Source of the DNA: JAFNAG01 sp963824985
GTDB taxonomy: Bacteria > Acidobacteriota > UBA6911
DNA length: 64,000 nt
Assembly (NCBI GenBank): GCA_963824985.1
Contig: CAWGRQ010000043.1
Location: 179,785-243,784 of the forward strand
Reading direction: 5' to 3'
The position numbers were made by a program, and so were the translations under genes. Below the pieces are notes generated by a model. That model searched no databases. It worked only from the letters and a program-made list of their open reading frames with translations, and was not told the DNA's origin. This document shows, piece after piece, positions 34,145-43,510 of this stretch; the first letter of the stretch is position 1, and every line of letters begins with the position of its first letter.

Positions 34145-34619
34145 TTGGTCTCAAACCCTTCCCGGACGGTTCTGGACACGCTGATTGATCCAAATCTGGG
34201 ATGCGGATTCCCATCTTTGCCTTATAAGCACTTGCATCCCGGGGCACAGGCGGAAAGTGGAAAATCCCGGCTGGAAATCCGCAATAATCCGGGGCAGGCA
34301 AAGAAATGCCAGGTGGAATCGGATGTGTGGCGGCCGCACACAGGGCGTTTCACTAATAAACTGTAATCATTCACGCCATCTCTGCTGGATTGGCCATGAA
34401 CAGTCCACTACTTTTCAAACTCGCCAAAGCCACCGCGCAGTCCATTGCAATGGTGCAGCTGATAATACTGTAAGCAATTGTGAATAATGATTATAACAGG
34501 ACGTTCCAGGCTCTGCATTTAAACTCATTTTAGTCTTGCTTCCCGCCAACTCCTGAAATATAAAATTAAGTCTTTAGTTATTATGTATTAATATGATCTA
34601 ATTGCCAACGGCAAACACG
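34145..34619. other. AT-rich non-coding stretch
   Basis: No gene is seen in this gap. The last 130 bp (34480-34610) are strongly AT-rich with several -10-like runs (TATAAAATTAAG, TATTATGTATTAATATGATC), so the promoter of the following membrane protein is probably here, but no pair of boxes stands out. Confidence 0.5.
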
Positions 34620-36080
34620 ATGCGTCTGAATATGAAGATGTGGGCCGCGGCAGGCCTGCTGTTAATCACGGTCATTGCCTATGCGCCGGCGCTCGAAACG
34701 CGGCTGGTGGCCGACGATTTCCACATTGTCGGGAAGACCAGCTTCAGTGACGCGCTTGAATCCCTCCATTCGACTGTCGGCTATGGCCGTAATGAGTATC
34801 GCCCGATAGTCGCTTTCTCGTATGCGATCAGCAACGTTCTCTGGAGAGGAGACTCCCGCGGCTACCACATGGAGAGCATTCTGATGCATGTCTTGAATGC
34901 CGGAATGCTGTTCGCATGGCTATTCCTGCTGACCCGGTCGATCACAATTTCAGGTTCGGCTGCGCTTTTGTTCGGACTGCACCCGGTCAACCATTCACGC
35001 GTCGTCTGGGTGGCAGCCAGAGACAGTCTTCTCAGCACCATGTTCCTGCTCGGAGCTCTAGTTGCCTACACCCTGCTGTCCCGTTGCCGTCAACCACAGG
35101 GCGCGATGAAGCCTGGAATGTGCAAAGGCATGATGCTTCTGTCCTTAGTCCTCTTTTCCCTGAGCTTGCTGAGCTATGAAGGGAGCGTGATTTTCCCGGC
35201 GTTGGTGTTCGGTCTGGAGTTTTTTATTTTCGCGCCGATGGAGGGACCTTTGCGGGGCAGGATTCGGTCGGCCTTCGTCCGGACACTACCCTTCCTGATG
35301 GTTTTGGCTTTCTACCTCGTCTTCTGGATGTTCCTGTTCCGCGGGGAGGTCGGGCAGTACGATCTGACGCTGACGGCAGGCAATCTCGCCAGGAACTATT
35401 TCAGCCTCATGTACAACCTCTTTCATGGTCATCAGCATCTTGCCGGGGTCCTCTATTTCCTGTTGCTGCTCATGGGGTGGTTTCTCCCCCTCGAACACCG
35501 GCCGTTGCTCTGTTTCTCGGGCCTGCTCATGCTGGTATCGTATCTACCGTTCTCGATGATCACGGGTTTCGCGAGCCGTTTTGCCTACTCCAGTGTCCTT
35601 GGATATGCCCTGCTGGTTGCCCTGCTTGTGCACAGTGGAGCGTTCGCCTCACGGAGAGGTGTGTCAGGGAAGCCTCGCAGGTTCATCCTGCCGCTGACGG
35701 CGGCGATTTTAATTGCCCTGGCAGGCTATTATGCCGTCGAACTTCGCGTCCGGATCGCCGACTGGCGGATTGCGGGTGAGATCGCCGACAGCATTCCTCG
35801 CCAGATCAAGGAGCGCTACCCTGACCTGCCGGACGGCTCGACGCTGGTCCTGGCCCGAATCCCCACAATGCACTCCCACGCATACGTCTACCCGCTGGGG
35901 CTTCGATCCGCAGTCCTGCAATACTATCCCGGGCGCGCCGTGAACGTGTTTTATGGGAAGGGAGAGATTCACGAGATTCTGCCGGGCAAGAATGTCGAAT
36001 CAGCGAATATATTTTATTTCAATTATGTCCCGGACCGGCGGTTCATGGAAGAGGTCGACTTTGGGCCAGATGAGCGGTAG
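34620..36080 (+). CDS. Multi-spanning membrane protein, GT-C glycosyltransferase-like
   Basis: 486 residues from ATG 34620; a TTG at 34602 adds six. A TM helix at the start leads to A-D-D-F and Y-R-P, then many membrane segments (about 10-11) with H-P-V-N-H-S-R-V-V-W-V-A-A-R-D-S-L-L after the third. That H-P-x-x-x-x-x-V-x-W-x-x-x-R-x-x-L-L motif resembles O-mannosyltransferase-like (TMTC) and other lipid-linked-sugar GT-C enzymes. The C-terminal soluble part (about 390-486) has no recognised domain. Activity is inferred only. It stands alone. Confidence 0.6.
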   Translation: MRLNMKMWAAAGLLLITVIAYAPALETRLVADDFHIVGKTSFSDALESLHSTVGYGRNEYRPIVAFSYAISNVLWRGDSRGYHMESILMHVLNAGMLFAWLFLLTRSITISGSAALLFGLHPVNHSRVVWVAARDSLLSTMFLLGALVAYTLLSRCRQPQGAMKPGMCKGMMLLSLVLFSLSLLSYEGSVIFPALVFGLEFFIFAPMEGPLRGRIRSAFVRTLPFLMVLAFYLVFWMFLFRGEVGQYDLTLTAGNLARNYFSLMYNLFHGHQHLAGVLYFLLLLMGWFLPLEHRPLLCFSGLLMLVSYLPFSMITGFASRFAYSSVLGYALLVALLVHSGAFASRRGVSGKPRRFILPLTAAILIALAGYYAVELRVRIADWRIAGEIADSIPRQIKERYPDLPDGSTLVLARIPTMHSHAYVYPLGLRSAVLQYYPGRAVNVFYGKGEIHEILPGKNVESANIFYFNYVPDRRFMEEVDFGPDER

Positions 36081-36207
36081 GTACTGGGGACGGGCTGCTA
36101 AACCTCGAAATTGTGCTTGGGGGGATTTCCATAATCTGCTGGATTCCCCGCACCCGATCCTGATGAGGAATCAGAGCCAGATCTGGAACCGTAACCCATG
36201 AGCCTCT

Positions 36208-36460
36208 GGCGCACCCGTTGACGCATGAAAAGGTTGTGCCTCTCCGATTGGCAATTGTCGGGGTGGGGATCGGAATCGCTATCGCCACCGGCTTTATCGG
36301 ACTGGGAAGACCGATTGGGACTGCGATTGCGACCCCGATACCGATTCCGACCCGAATGGCGCTTAGATAAGGTGAGATATTTCTGTCGCCCCGCCGGGGC
36401 TGTCGGTCTATTTCCGCGTGAACCCCGGGCTGCGCTGCGCTTGCCCGGGCGGATCTTCCC
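36208..36460. repeat. Intergenic composite of three dispersed repeat types
   Basis: The 36081-36584 gap contains no gene. It holds an inverted copy of the TTTTCATGCGTC motif (36208-36231), about 100 bp of hexamer-like repeats around GATCGGAATCG (36260-36350, also at 59100-59170), and a G+C-rich block (36375-36460: GCCCCGCCGGGGC and GGGCTGCGCTGCGCTTGCCC). The last block recurs inverted at 38262-38434, on the other side of the IS1634 gene. Confidence 0.65.
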
Positions 36461-36549
36461 CCCGCCGTTTCTGAGTAAATGATGTGTTTTTCAGCACTTA
36501 GGTGCGATTTGGTGTTGAATATGTAGGCATGTAATATACGATAATGTAC

Positions 36550-36578
36550 TTGACATGTATGTTGAATATGACTAATAT
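36550..36578 (+). promoter_or_regulatory. Promoter of the IS1634 transposase
   Basis: TTGACA (36550-36555), 17 bp, TAATAT (36573-36578). Transcription would start at about the ATG (36585), so the mRNA would have almost no leader. Confidence 0.6.
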
Positions 36579-36584
36579 AGGCGC

Positions 36585-38181
36585 ATGTACATCGCCACTG
36601 TTCCCAATCGCACCTCGCCGCCGGCCATCCTGATCCGTGAATCTTACCGTCATAAGGGAAAGGTCAAGTCCCGCACTCTGGCCAATATTACCGACTGGGA
36701 TCCCGCTCGCATCGAGGCTCTCCGTCGCGCCCTGCATGGCGACTTCGATCACCTTGGTGCCGCCGATCCTACGGCCGGTCCGGTCTTCGGTCTCCTCTAT
36801 GCGCTCAAACAAGTTGCTGAGGAACTTGGCATCACTGCCGCGCTTGGAAAGAGCCGTCTCGGCAAGCTGGCTTTGTTTCTTGCGTTGGCCCGCCTGCCTC
36901 ATCAAGGTTCGCGATTGTCCGCAGTCCGTTGGGCGGAGGATCATGCTGTGGCCGAGGTGCTCGGCTTGGGCCGGTTCGACGAGGACGACCTCTCTGCTGC
37001 TCTGGACGATCTATGCGCCCGCCAGGTAAAAATCGAGCAGGATCTCTATCAGCGTTACTTGCGCCGCCGCGGTGCGCCACCCGCCTTGTTCCTCTACGAC
37101 GTCACTAGCAGCTATTTGGAGGGAGAGCACAACGCTCTCGGAGAATACGGTTATAACCGGGACGGCAAGCGCGGCAAGCTGCAAATCGTAATTGGCCTGT
37201 TGGCCGACAGTGAAGGTGAGCCGCTAGCCGTGCGGGTCTTTGCCGGCAACACCGCCGATCCGGTCACGGTGGCCGATCAAATCAAGCTGGTGAAGGAACA
37301 GTTTGGTGTCGAGGAATTGGTATTTGTTGGCGACCGGGGCATGGTCAAGAGCAAGGGCAAGCAGGCGCTTAAGGATGCCGGGTTGCGCTACATCACGGCC
37401 CTGACAGATCCGCAGATTCGCCGGCTGTTGGCAGCGGGGACTTTGCAGCTCGGATTGTTTCACGAGAATGTCTGCGAGGTGGAGGCCGACGGCGTGCGTT
37501 ATCTGCTGCGCAAGAACGAATCAGAAGAGGCTCGGGTAAAGCATCGCCTGCAAGACAAGCTGACCAAGCTTGCAGGGAAGATCGATCGGCGCAATCAGCA
37601 GGTTGAGGCTTCCGCGCGGTGCCAACCAGAAGCCGGATCCAGGCAATTGCAGGCCTGGATCGCCCGCCATAAACTGACGGGTCTGGTGGAACTGCAACTG
37701 CAGGAACGCAGGCTAACCCTGGTCAAGAAGGAAGCGGCCATGGAACATGCCATGGAGCTGGCCGGTTGCTATGCGGTGACCAGTGACGTGCCCAAAGAAC
37801 AAATGAGCGGGCAGGAGATTCACGATAGATATGTCTCCTTGCAGAAGGTGGAACGGGACTTTCGTGCCATGAAGACTGGCTTGCTTGGAAGTGCGACCGG
37901 TGTTTGTGCGCAAAGAGAGTAGAACTCGAGGCCATGTGCTCGCCTGCATGCTGGCGCTGAAGGTCAGCCGGGAGATCGAAAGGCGGCTTAGGGCTGGGTT
38001 TGGCACAACAGATGCAAATCCGCACGCGATCACCCTGCCGGATGCACTGGCCTCACTGAGCCGCCTGTGTCTGCTTCACTATCCCATTGATGCCGAAACC
38101 ACAGTGACCCGTTTGCCAAAACCGGATGTCCGCCAGAAGGAAATTCTAGCCGCGCTCGGCGTGGCGCTGCCGGAGAAGTAG
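36585..38181 (+). mobile_element. IS1634-family transposase gene, frameshifted
   Basis: The first frame (36585-37922) opens with MYIATVPNRTSPPAILIRES, typical of this IS4-like DDE group. Catalytic residues: Asp in L-Y-D-V-T-S-S-Y-L-E, Asp in F-V-G-D-R-G-M-V-K, Glu in Q-K-V-E-R-D-F-R-A-M-K-T. Just after that motif, near 37885, the frame shifts: the C-terminus (E-V-R-P-V-F-V-R-K-E-S-R-T-R-G-H-V-L-A-C-M-L-A-L) goes on in another frame to 38181. One extra G explains it. Terminal inverted repeats were not identified. Different from the transposase at 62535. Confidence 0.85.
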
Positions 38182-38261
38182 GCAGGAGGCATTCGGCGGG
38201 AGTGGCTCCACAAGCATAATCCAAGAAATGGGTTATGGACTTTCTACCGCTCCACCGCGGA

Positions 38262-38434
38262 GGGAAGATCCGCCGGGGCTACTGTCTCGCGCGCCTCCGG
38301 CGCGGAGTCCGACTTCGGGCTTGCGCGGAGCACCTGCCCCGGAGGGGCAAAAAAGAAAGCAGCCGGGGGCAAGCGCAGCGCAGCCCCCGATGAGTCAATC
38401 GGAATCAAGAGCCCCAGCGGGGCGAAAGAAATCC
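38262..38434. repeat. G+C-rich repeat, inverted relative to 36375-36460
   Basis: The 358 bp gap behind the IS gene carries GGGAAGATCCGCC (38262-38274), GCAAGCGCAGCGCAGCCC (38369-38386) and GCCCCAGCGGGGC (38410-38422). The same three motifs occur in reverse order and opposite strand at 36375-36460, so inverted copies flank the transposase gene. Confidence 0.65.
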
Positions 38435-38539
38435 ACCTCGTCCTCACAGCCGATGCAATGATTTGGCACATCCTCATCCACTCCTTATCTTTGTGCCATT
38501 CGATTCCGACCCCGAAGGTTGTTGCCTTTTCCGCTATTT

Positions 38540-40195
38540 TCAAAACAGCAGCGAGACGATCAATTGTGCCAGGACGATTTTCGCGACCATCGATGCCGGG
38601 TAGACGGTCGCGTACCAGACGTTGGGCAATTCATTGGGCACCTGCTGATTGGCATATGCCAGGCATGCCGGTTGCGTCTGCATGCCCGACATCATTCCCA
38701 TCACCGCGGCCATGGGCAATCGCAAAATCTTGTAGCCGACGACAATAGTGGTGATCGTGACTGCCGTTGTGATCAAACACGCTGCCAGGACCATGCTGAA
38801 ACCTCCGGCCCGGAGCGTCTGGGTGAAACCAAGTCCCGCACGAGATCCGATCCCCGCCATGAAAAAGACCAACCCTAACTGGCGCAGAAGCAGATTTGCG
38901 TTAAATGGCAGGCTCCAGGTAATCGGGCCGGTCCGCTCCAGGCGTCCCAGCACCAGAGATACGATGAGCGGCCCGCCGGCGAATCCAAGCTTGAAGGTCA
39001 TGCCGCTCGTGAGGGGCATGGGCACCATGCCGAGGAGCACTCCGAGGACAATGCCCAACGAGAGGGAAAGGAAATCAGTTTCTGTGATCGATTTCATCGA
39101 GTCGCCGAGAAACTTGCTGACGTCATCCAGGCGCTCGCGCTGGGTGACGACGCGGATGCGGTCGCCGAGCTCAAGCACGGTACCAGGATTGGGCACGAAC
39201 TCTACATCACCGCGCCGCAACCGGGTGATGGTCGCGTTTAATCGGCGTTCGAGCTGTAAATCGCGAATGCTCTTGCCGACCACTTCCTTGTTGGACACAA
39301 AAATGCGGCGGAAGCGGATTTCCGAGAAATTCTCCTCGAGATGCTCGGTGCACCGCTCGCCGAAAAGGACGCGCGCAGGCTCCAGCGCGTGCGCATCGCC
39401 AACGGCTACGATCAGATCGCCCGGTTCGAGGACCACGTCGGGAGCCGCAACAGAAATCAGGGCTCCCTTGCGGATTCGACTGACCGAGAACGCCCGGTTG
39501 GTGAGGGTTTCAAGCGCGGAGATGAGCGTCGTGCCGAACACTCCCGGGTTGGAGACGCGGAAGGTGATGCTGAGAATCTCGGCCGGCGCGCTGTCCCCCG
39601 CCTGCTCACTCCGCTCGTTGGCGAGGTCCACCTTGAAAAGCCTGCGAAACACGAAAAACCACAAGATCACGCCAAGCACGCCGAAGGGATAGGCGAGCCC
39701 ATAAGCGACCACCGGGCTGCCGGCATAGGAGGCAGCCACATCGGGAGGCAGGCCGGCTGAAAGCGTCGTGACGGTTTCAACCGTAGCGGCCAGCGCGGGT
39801 GTGTTTGTGAGGGCGCCGCAAAAAAGCCCGGCGATCGCCGGGACGGGGAGCGCCAGCAATTTCCCCAACAAAACGGCGATCACGGCGCCCATCGCCAGAA
39901 TGAGCGCTGCCGCTCCGTTAATCCGCAGACCGCGCTTCCGGAATGAGGCAAAAAAACCGGGGCCCGACTGAAGCCCGATGGCGTAGACAAACAGAACCAG
40001 GCCGATGACATAAATGTGCTCCGGCAGTCCCAGCCGCCGGTCGAGCGCTCCGAAGAAAATCCCTGCGAACAGAACGGCCACCACTCCCAGCTGGAATCCC
40101 GCAATTCTGATGTTGCCCACCAGATAGCCGAGGCCGATGATGACAAACAACAACAGCAACTGGTTCCCGGCCATCAGCGAAAGGAATGCATCCAT
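38540..40195 (-). CDS. AspT/YidE-type transporter with TrkA-C domains
   Basis: 551 residues. Two membrane halves, each with about five helices (residues about 9-165 and 385-551), surround two RCK/TrkA-C regulatory domains (about 205-375; V-G-K-S-I-R-D-L-Q-L-E-R-R-L-N-A-T-I-T-R-L-R-R-G within). The repeated G-x-G-F-F-A-S and G-I-G-S-R-A-G-L-G-F motifs fit the AspT/YidE/YbjL duplication family of putative anion or amino-acid exchangers. GGGGGA lies 5 bp before the ATG. The substrate is unknown. Confidence 0.85.
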   Translation of the reverse strand: MDAFLSLMAGNQLLLLFVIIGLGYLVGNIRIAGFQLGVVAVLFAGIFFGALDRRLGLPEHIYVIGLVLFVYAIGLQSGPGFFASFRKRGLRINGAAALILAMGAVIAVLLGKLLALPVPAIAGLFCGALTNTPALAATVETVTTLSAGLPPDVAASYAGSPVVAYGLAYPFGVLGVILWFFVFRRLFKVDLANERSEQAGDSAPAEILSITFRVSNPGVFGTTLISALETLTNRAFSVSRIRKGALISVAAPDVVLEPGDLIVAVGDAHALEPARVLFGERCTEHLEENFSEIRFRRIFVSNKEVVGKSIRDLQLERRLNATITRLRRGDVEFVPNPGTVLELGDRIRVVTQRERLDDVSKFLGDSMKSITETDFLSLSLGIVLGVLLGMVPMPLTSGMTFKLGFAGGPLIVSLVLGRLERTGPITWSLPFNANLLLRQLGLVFFMAGIGSRAGLGFTQTLRAGGFSMVLAACLITTAVTITTIVVGYKILRLPMAAVMGMMSGMQTQPACLAYANQQVPNELPNVWYATVYPASMVAKIVLAQLIVSLLF

Positions 40196-40309
40196 GAATC
40201 CCCCTTTTGCGACTCTTAGGGCCGGCCAGCTGCAAGCCGCGATAAAAGCCCTTGAGCCTCTTCATGATTCAGCGTCACCCGCTGAAGCTGCATCCCGGTT
40301 CGAGCACTG

Positions 40310-42457
40310 TCATTTTTCTCCCTTCACGACAAGCCTGAGGGAGCCGAGCTTTTCCTGGGCCCGCAGATATTCCATGAGATCAGCGAGCGGCAGCGGCTCG
40401 AATTCTCCGGATAGGAAATCGCGTAGTTCCAGAACCGTTTTGTTCTGCCCGAGAAGCAGGTTCAGCTCAGAAGTCATGTGTTGCGGCACCTTGCTCATCG
40501 CCGCCTGAAGCGCCGCACGATCAGCCGGGGCGGCACCACCCGCAGCGCCACGGCCGCCCCCGCGGCCTCCTCCTCCTCCCCCTCGGCCCTGCTGCCCGTC
40601 GACTCTCTCGACCACTGTCCTGGCCGCGAGGGCCTCTTCCGCCGTCGGAACCGGGTCCGCCGGGCGCGCGTTGAGGCGCTGGGCCTCGATATCGTAGAAG
40701 GCCTTCACCTCGTTCAGGAGCGCGGTCGATCTCTGATCGATAAGGGGTTCGAAAGCGGCCAGCCGGTTTCGGGCTGCTTCGGGATTTTGGTAAAGGACAG
40801 CCGAGGAGCGTACGACTGTTTTTTCGATGCCGGCCTGATGACGCACGGCCGCCCGGGCCTCCTTGTAGGCGTCCATGAGTCCCGCCGTATCACTGACGTC
40901 GGACAGGTAGCCAAGTCCCTTGGCTTCAGCCTGTCCCATGCGCTCTGCGCCTCTGGCCATCGATTCTGCGGTGACTTTGGCCGCGGTTTCGTCCCCGGCG
41001 GTGGCCAGAATGGCCATGGAAGCCGCGCCCACGACGGCGGCCCGCTTGAACTGCGTCGTGTCGAGCTTGTCTGGCGTGTCCTGCGAAGAGTGATAGAACG
41101 GATCGGGCCAGGTGATAAACATTACGGACGGGATGCCCAGACCCAGGTAGACCACGTGATCACTAGAACCGTAGTGCTTTTCGATGACGTAATAGAAAGG
41201 GTCGTTGCTCCCGCTGGGGGAAACTACCGGCAGAGTGTAGCCGTAGCCGTGGGCGCGATAGCGCACCCGCTCCTGGTTCAGGTTCGCGATGAACCGCAGG
41301 ACATTGGCGCACAAATCGTTCAGGAACGTCGGAAAGGTATCGGGGGTGCGGTGCATGACCCACTGGGTTGATCCCGTGCTGAGGCCCAGCCCCTCCATAT
41401 CGAAGTTCAGGTCGGCGACCATATTTTTGCGGATATCATCGTGTTTCTGCAGCCACGCCCTGGTACCGCTCAGCTCCGGAACCCACAGGAAGTGAATGTC
41501 GCGTTTCTGCTTCGGCAGTTTCCCCTCATCCACCAGCCGTTTGAATGCACGCCCCATTTCCAGGCCGAGGGCACAGCCTGAATTGTCGTCGTTGGCACCC
41601 TGCTTGAGATAGCCCTCGTACAGGTGGGCGGAGACCGCGATTATCTGATCCGAGGTGCCGTCTCCGGGCAGCACCGCGTGCACGGTTTCCATTTCTCCCG
41701 GGAAGGTCTCGGCCTTGATGATCGAGCGCAGCGTGAGCTTTTCCCCCCGGCTCAAACGGGCGGCCAGTTCGCGCCCGATGCGAGGCGCAATCGACCAGCC
41801 GAATCCGGCCTTGGCCCCCTGCGGCGCATTACCGGAGACGCTCTGCGACAGGATCTGGTCCGGGCTTACAGGTTCCGGGTGAAGCGAATTGTAGCTCAGC
41901 ACGCCAACCGCGCCGCGCTCGAACACGCCGAGACGCTGCAGGCTGCCGGAGCTGGCCGAGCCGAGCACGATCTTTCCGGTGACGTCTTTGCCCGCGTAAT
42001 CCTCGGCCCGCCCGCCGGCGCCGACATCGACCAGATCGGCCGTGACATCCCCCGATTCGCTGCCGGAGCAGATGGAGATAGCAATGTCATAGATGTCGTA
42101 AAGTTTCCGACTCTGCGGAGCAATCAGCCACAATTCCCCCTGGAGGGGCGCCCATGAGGAGCCGCCGGTCGGAAAGGACTCGATCTCCACATTCTGAAAA
42201 CCGGCTTCCACGGCGCGCTGCTTCATGACCACGCTTTCCTGGAAGTTTCCTTCGTACTCGGCCCTCGGGCGGATGCGCGGGTAGGAGACCATTTCCAGCG
42301 TCGTATGATAGGGACGATCCCCCGAGACCTCGTTGATGATTGCACGCATCTCGTCCCAGCTCAGCAGGGTGCGATCTTCCCGCTCCTGCGTGAAAAGAGG
42401 CGACAGACAAACGCAGACCGTCGCCAGTAACATGATTGAAAAAGCCACTCTCCTCAT
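40310..42457 (-). CDS. Secreted M28-family zinc peptidase
   Basis: 715 residues with a signal peptide (about 1-23). A PA-like insert (residues about 140-200) lies in front of the peptidase core. Zinc ligands are found as H-L-Y-E-G-Y-L, D-D-N-S-G, E in W-V-P-E-L-S-G-T, D in N-F-D-M-E-G-L and H in Y-H-S-S-Q-D-T. The set fits M28 (aminopeptidase-type) enzymes. A Gly/Arg-rich linker (about 615-640) separates a C-terminal helical part of unknown role. The GGGAGGCAGGT site supports the start. Alternatively an inactive receptor-like member cannot be excluded, since the first His context differs from classic M28. Confidence 0.8.
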   Translation of the reverse strand: MRRVAFSIMLLATVCVCLSPLFTQEREDRTLLSWDEMRAIINEVSGDRPYHTTLEMVSYPRIRPRAEYEGNFQESVVMKQRAVEAGFQNVEIESFPTGGSSWAPLQGELWLIAPQSRKLYDIYDIAISICSGSESGDVTADLVDVGAGGRAEDYAGKDVTGKIVLGSASSGSLQRLGVFERGAVGVLSYNSLHPEPVSPDQILSQSVSGNAPQGAKAGFGWSIAPRIGRELAARLSRGEKLTLRSIIKAETFPGEMETVHAVLPGDGTSDQIIAVSAHLYEGYLKQGANDDNSGCALGLEMGRAFKRLVDEGKLPKQKRDIHFLWVPELSGTRAWLQKHDDIRKNMVADLNFDMEGLGLSTGSTQWVMHRTPDTFPTFLNDLCANVLRFIANLNQERVRYRAHGYGYTLPVVSPSGSNDPFYYVIEKHYGSSDHVVYLGLGIPSVMFITWPDPFYHSSQDTPDKLDTTQFKRAAVVGAASMAILATAGDETAAKVTAESMARGAERMGQAEAKGLGYLSDVSDTAGLMDAYKEARAAVRHQAGIEKTVVRSSAVLYQNPEAARNRLAAFEPLIDQRSTALLNEVKAFYDIEAQRLNARPADPVPTAEEALAARTVVERVDGQQGRGGGGGGRGGGRGAAGGAAPADRAALQAAMSKVPQHMTSELNLLLGQNKTVLELRDFLSGEFEPLPLADLMEYLRAQEKLGSLRLVVKGEK

Positions 42458-42620
42458 ACCTGCCTCCCACCTGAAATTGTCTACGAAGACCGCCAGACCG
42501 GTATCTTAAGCCCGAAGAGCTTCCGGTTCCAGCCATACCTGCTACGTACGGAAATCTGATTTGAATATGAACTCGGTTCATGCAAGCAGATCCCGAGGGC
42601 CCTGCGCGCCACAGTTATCG

Positions 42621-42653
42621 TTTTCATGCGTCGCAGGATGCACCACGGCGCAT
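42621..42653. repeat. Dispersed TTTTCATGCGTC palindromic motif, copy
   Basis: TTTTCATGCGTCGCAGGATG followed by a GCGCAT partner at 42648-42653. The same unit lies at 5662-5697, 36198-36231 (inverted) and 59204-59227. It is non-coding. Confidence 0.6.
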
Positions 42654-42676
42654 AACAGACTGGTGGGAAATGCGGC

Positions 42677-43510
42677 CTAGTTGTTGCGGTTTATTCCCTT
42701 GGCGACAATATTACCGACTACCGTGACGAGCATAATCCTGGTGCCGCCCCCGCCAATCGGGGCGCTGAAGGTCTGGGATTTGTTCTTGGCGAGCACCTGC
42801 AGCGGGATCGATTCTCCTTCTATGATCTGGGGCGGGTAATCCAGGGAAATCTTTCCGTCCTTGGCCTGCAACTGCAGGGCGGCGGCATAGCCGAGCGGGA
42901 TACTAAGGTCGACGGAACCCTTACGTGTCGCGGCGGTCACACCGTAGCCGATCCAGCGCTTGCCGGAGAGTTCTACTTTCAGGTCACCCTGCTTGGTAAG
43001 GACAGATACGTATCCCGCCATACCGAGGATCTCGACGTTGCCTTCTTCCAGCGTTGCTTCAACCGCCCCGTTCAAGGATGCCAGCGAAAGATCCCCCTTG
43101 ATCATCTTGATATTCAGATCGGTTTTTCCCAAAGGCACATAGATCCGGAAGTTGACCTCCATCGTCGCCTCTGGCTTGCGAGAGCCGGTGGTGGTGATCT
43201 TTGCCGATGTCTGGGTCCTGGTAATATGGACCGGAAAGCGCTGCGCCAGTTCCTGCGCCTGGCCGGGAGCGAGATAATAGAAAATTTTTTCCATTTCAAC
43301 GCGCATCTCGGCTTTCGGCCAGCCGATGATTGTGAAGCTGCCCGGCGCGGCCGCGCCGATCTCGAGCTTCCCGCCCGGATAAAAGGCGAACTGCTGCTCG
43401 CTTTTTTCAACATAGGGGGTCATGACCGGGGCACTCTTCTGCCCTGCGGGCTTTTCCTGCGGCCATCCTGAAGCCAGGACGATCATCGCCAATATTATCC
43501 GAACTGCCAT
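42677..43510 (-). CDS. Secreted DUF4097-like beta-helix protein
   Basis: 277 residues from ATG 43510, with a short signal peptide (MAVRIILAMIVLASG). The body alternates short beta strands with D/N/G turns (D-L-N-I-K-M-I-K-G-D-L-S-L-A-S-L-N-G-A-V-E-A-T-L-E-E-G-N-V-E-I-L), as in DUF4097 and related putative adhesin-like stacks. The start overlaps the end of the upstream membrane protein gene by 16 bp, so it belongs to the dmpA-like operon. Function unknown; probably envelope-located. Confidence 0.65.
   Translation of the reverse strand: MAVRIILAMIVLASGWPQEKPAGQKSAPVMTPYVEKSEQQFAFYPGGKLEIGAAAPGSFTIIGWPKAEMRVEMEKIFYYLAPGQAQELAQRFPVHITRTQTSAKITTTGSRKPEATMEVNFRIYVPLGKTDLNIKMIKGDLSLASLNGAVEATLEEGNVEILGMAGYVSVLTKQGDLKVELSGKRWIGYGVTAATRKGSVDLSIPLGYAAALQLQAKDGKISLDYPPQIIEGESIPLQVLAKNKSQTFSAPIGGGGTRIMLVTVVGNIVAKGINRNN

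Noticed and set aside
37880..37925. Programmed frameshift in the IS1634 transposase
   Set aside because: No slippery heptamer is seen and the break sits within the conserved core; a one-base error or decay is simpler.
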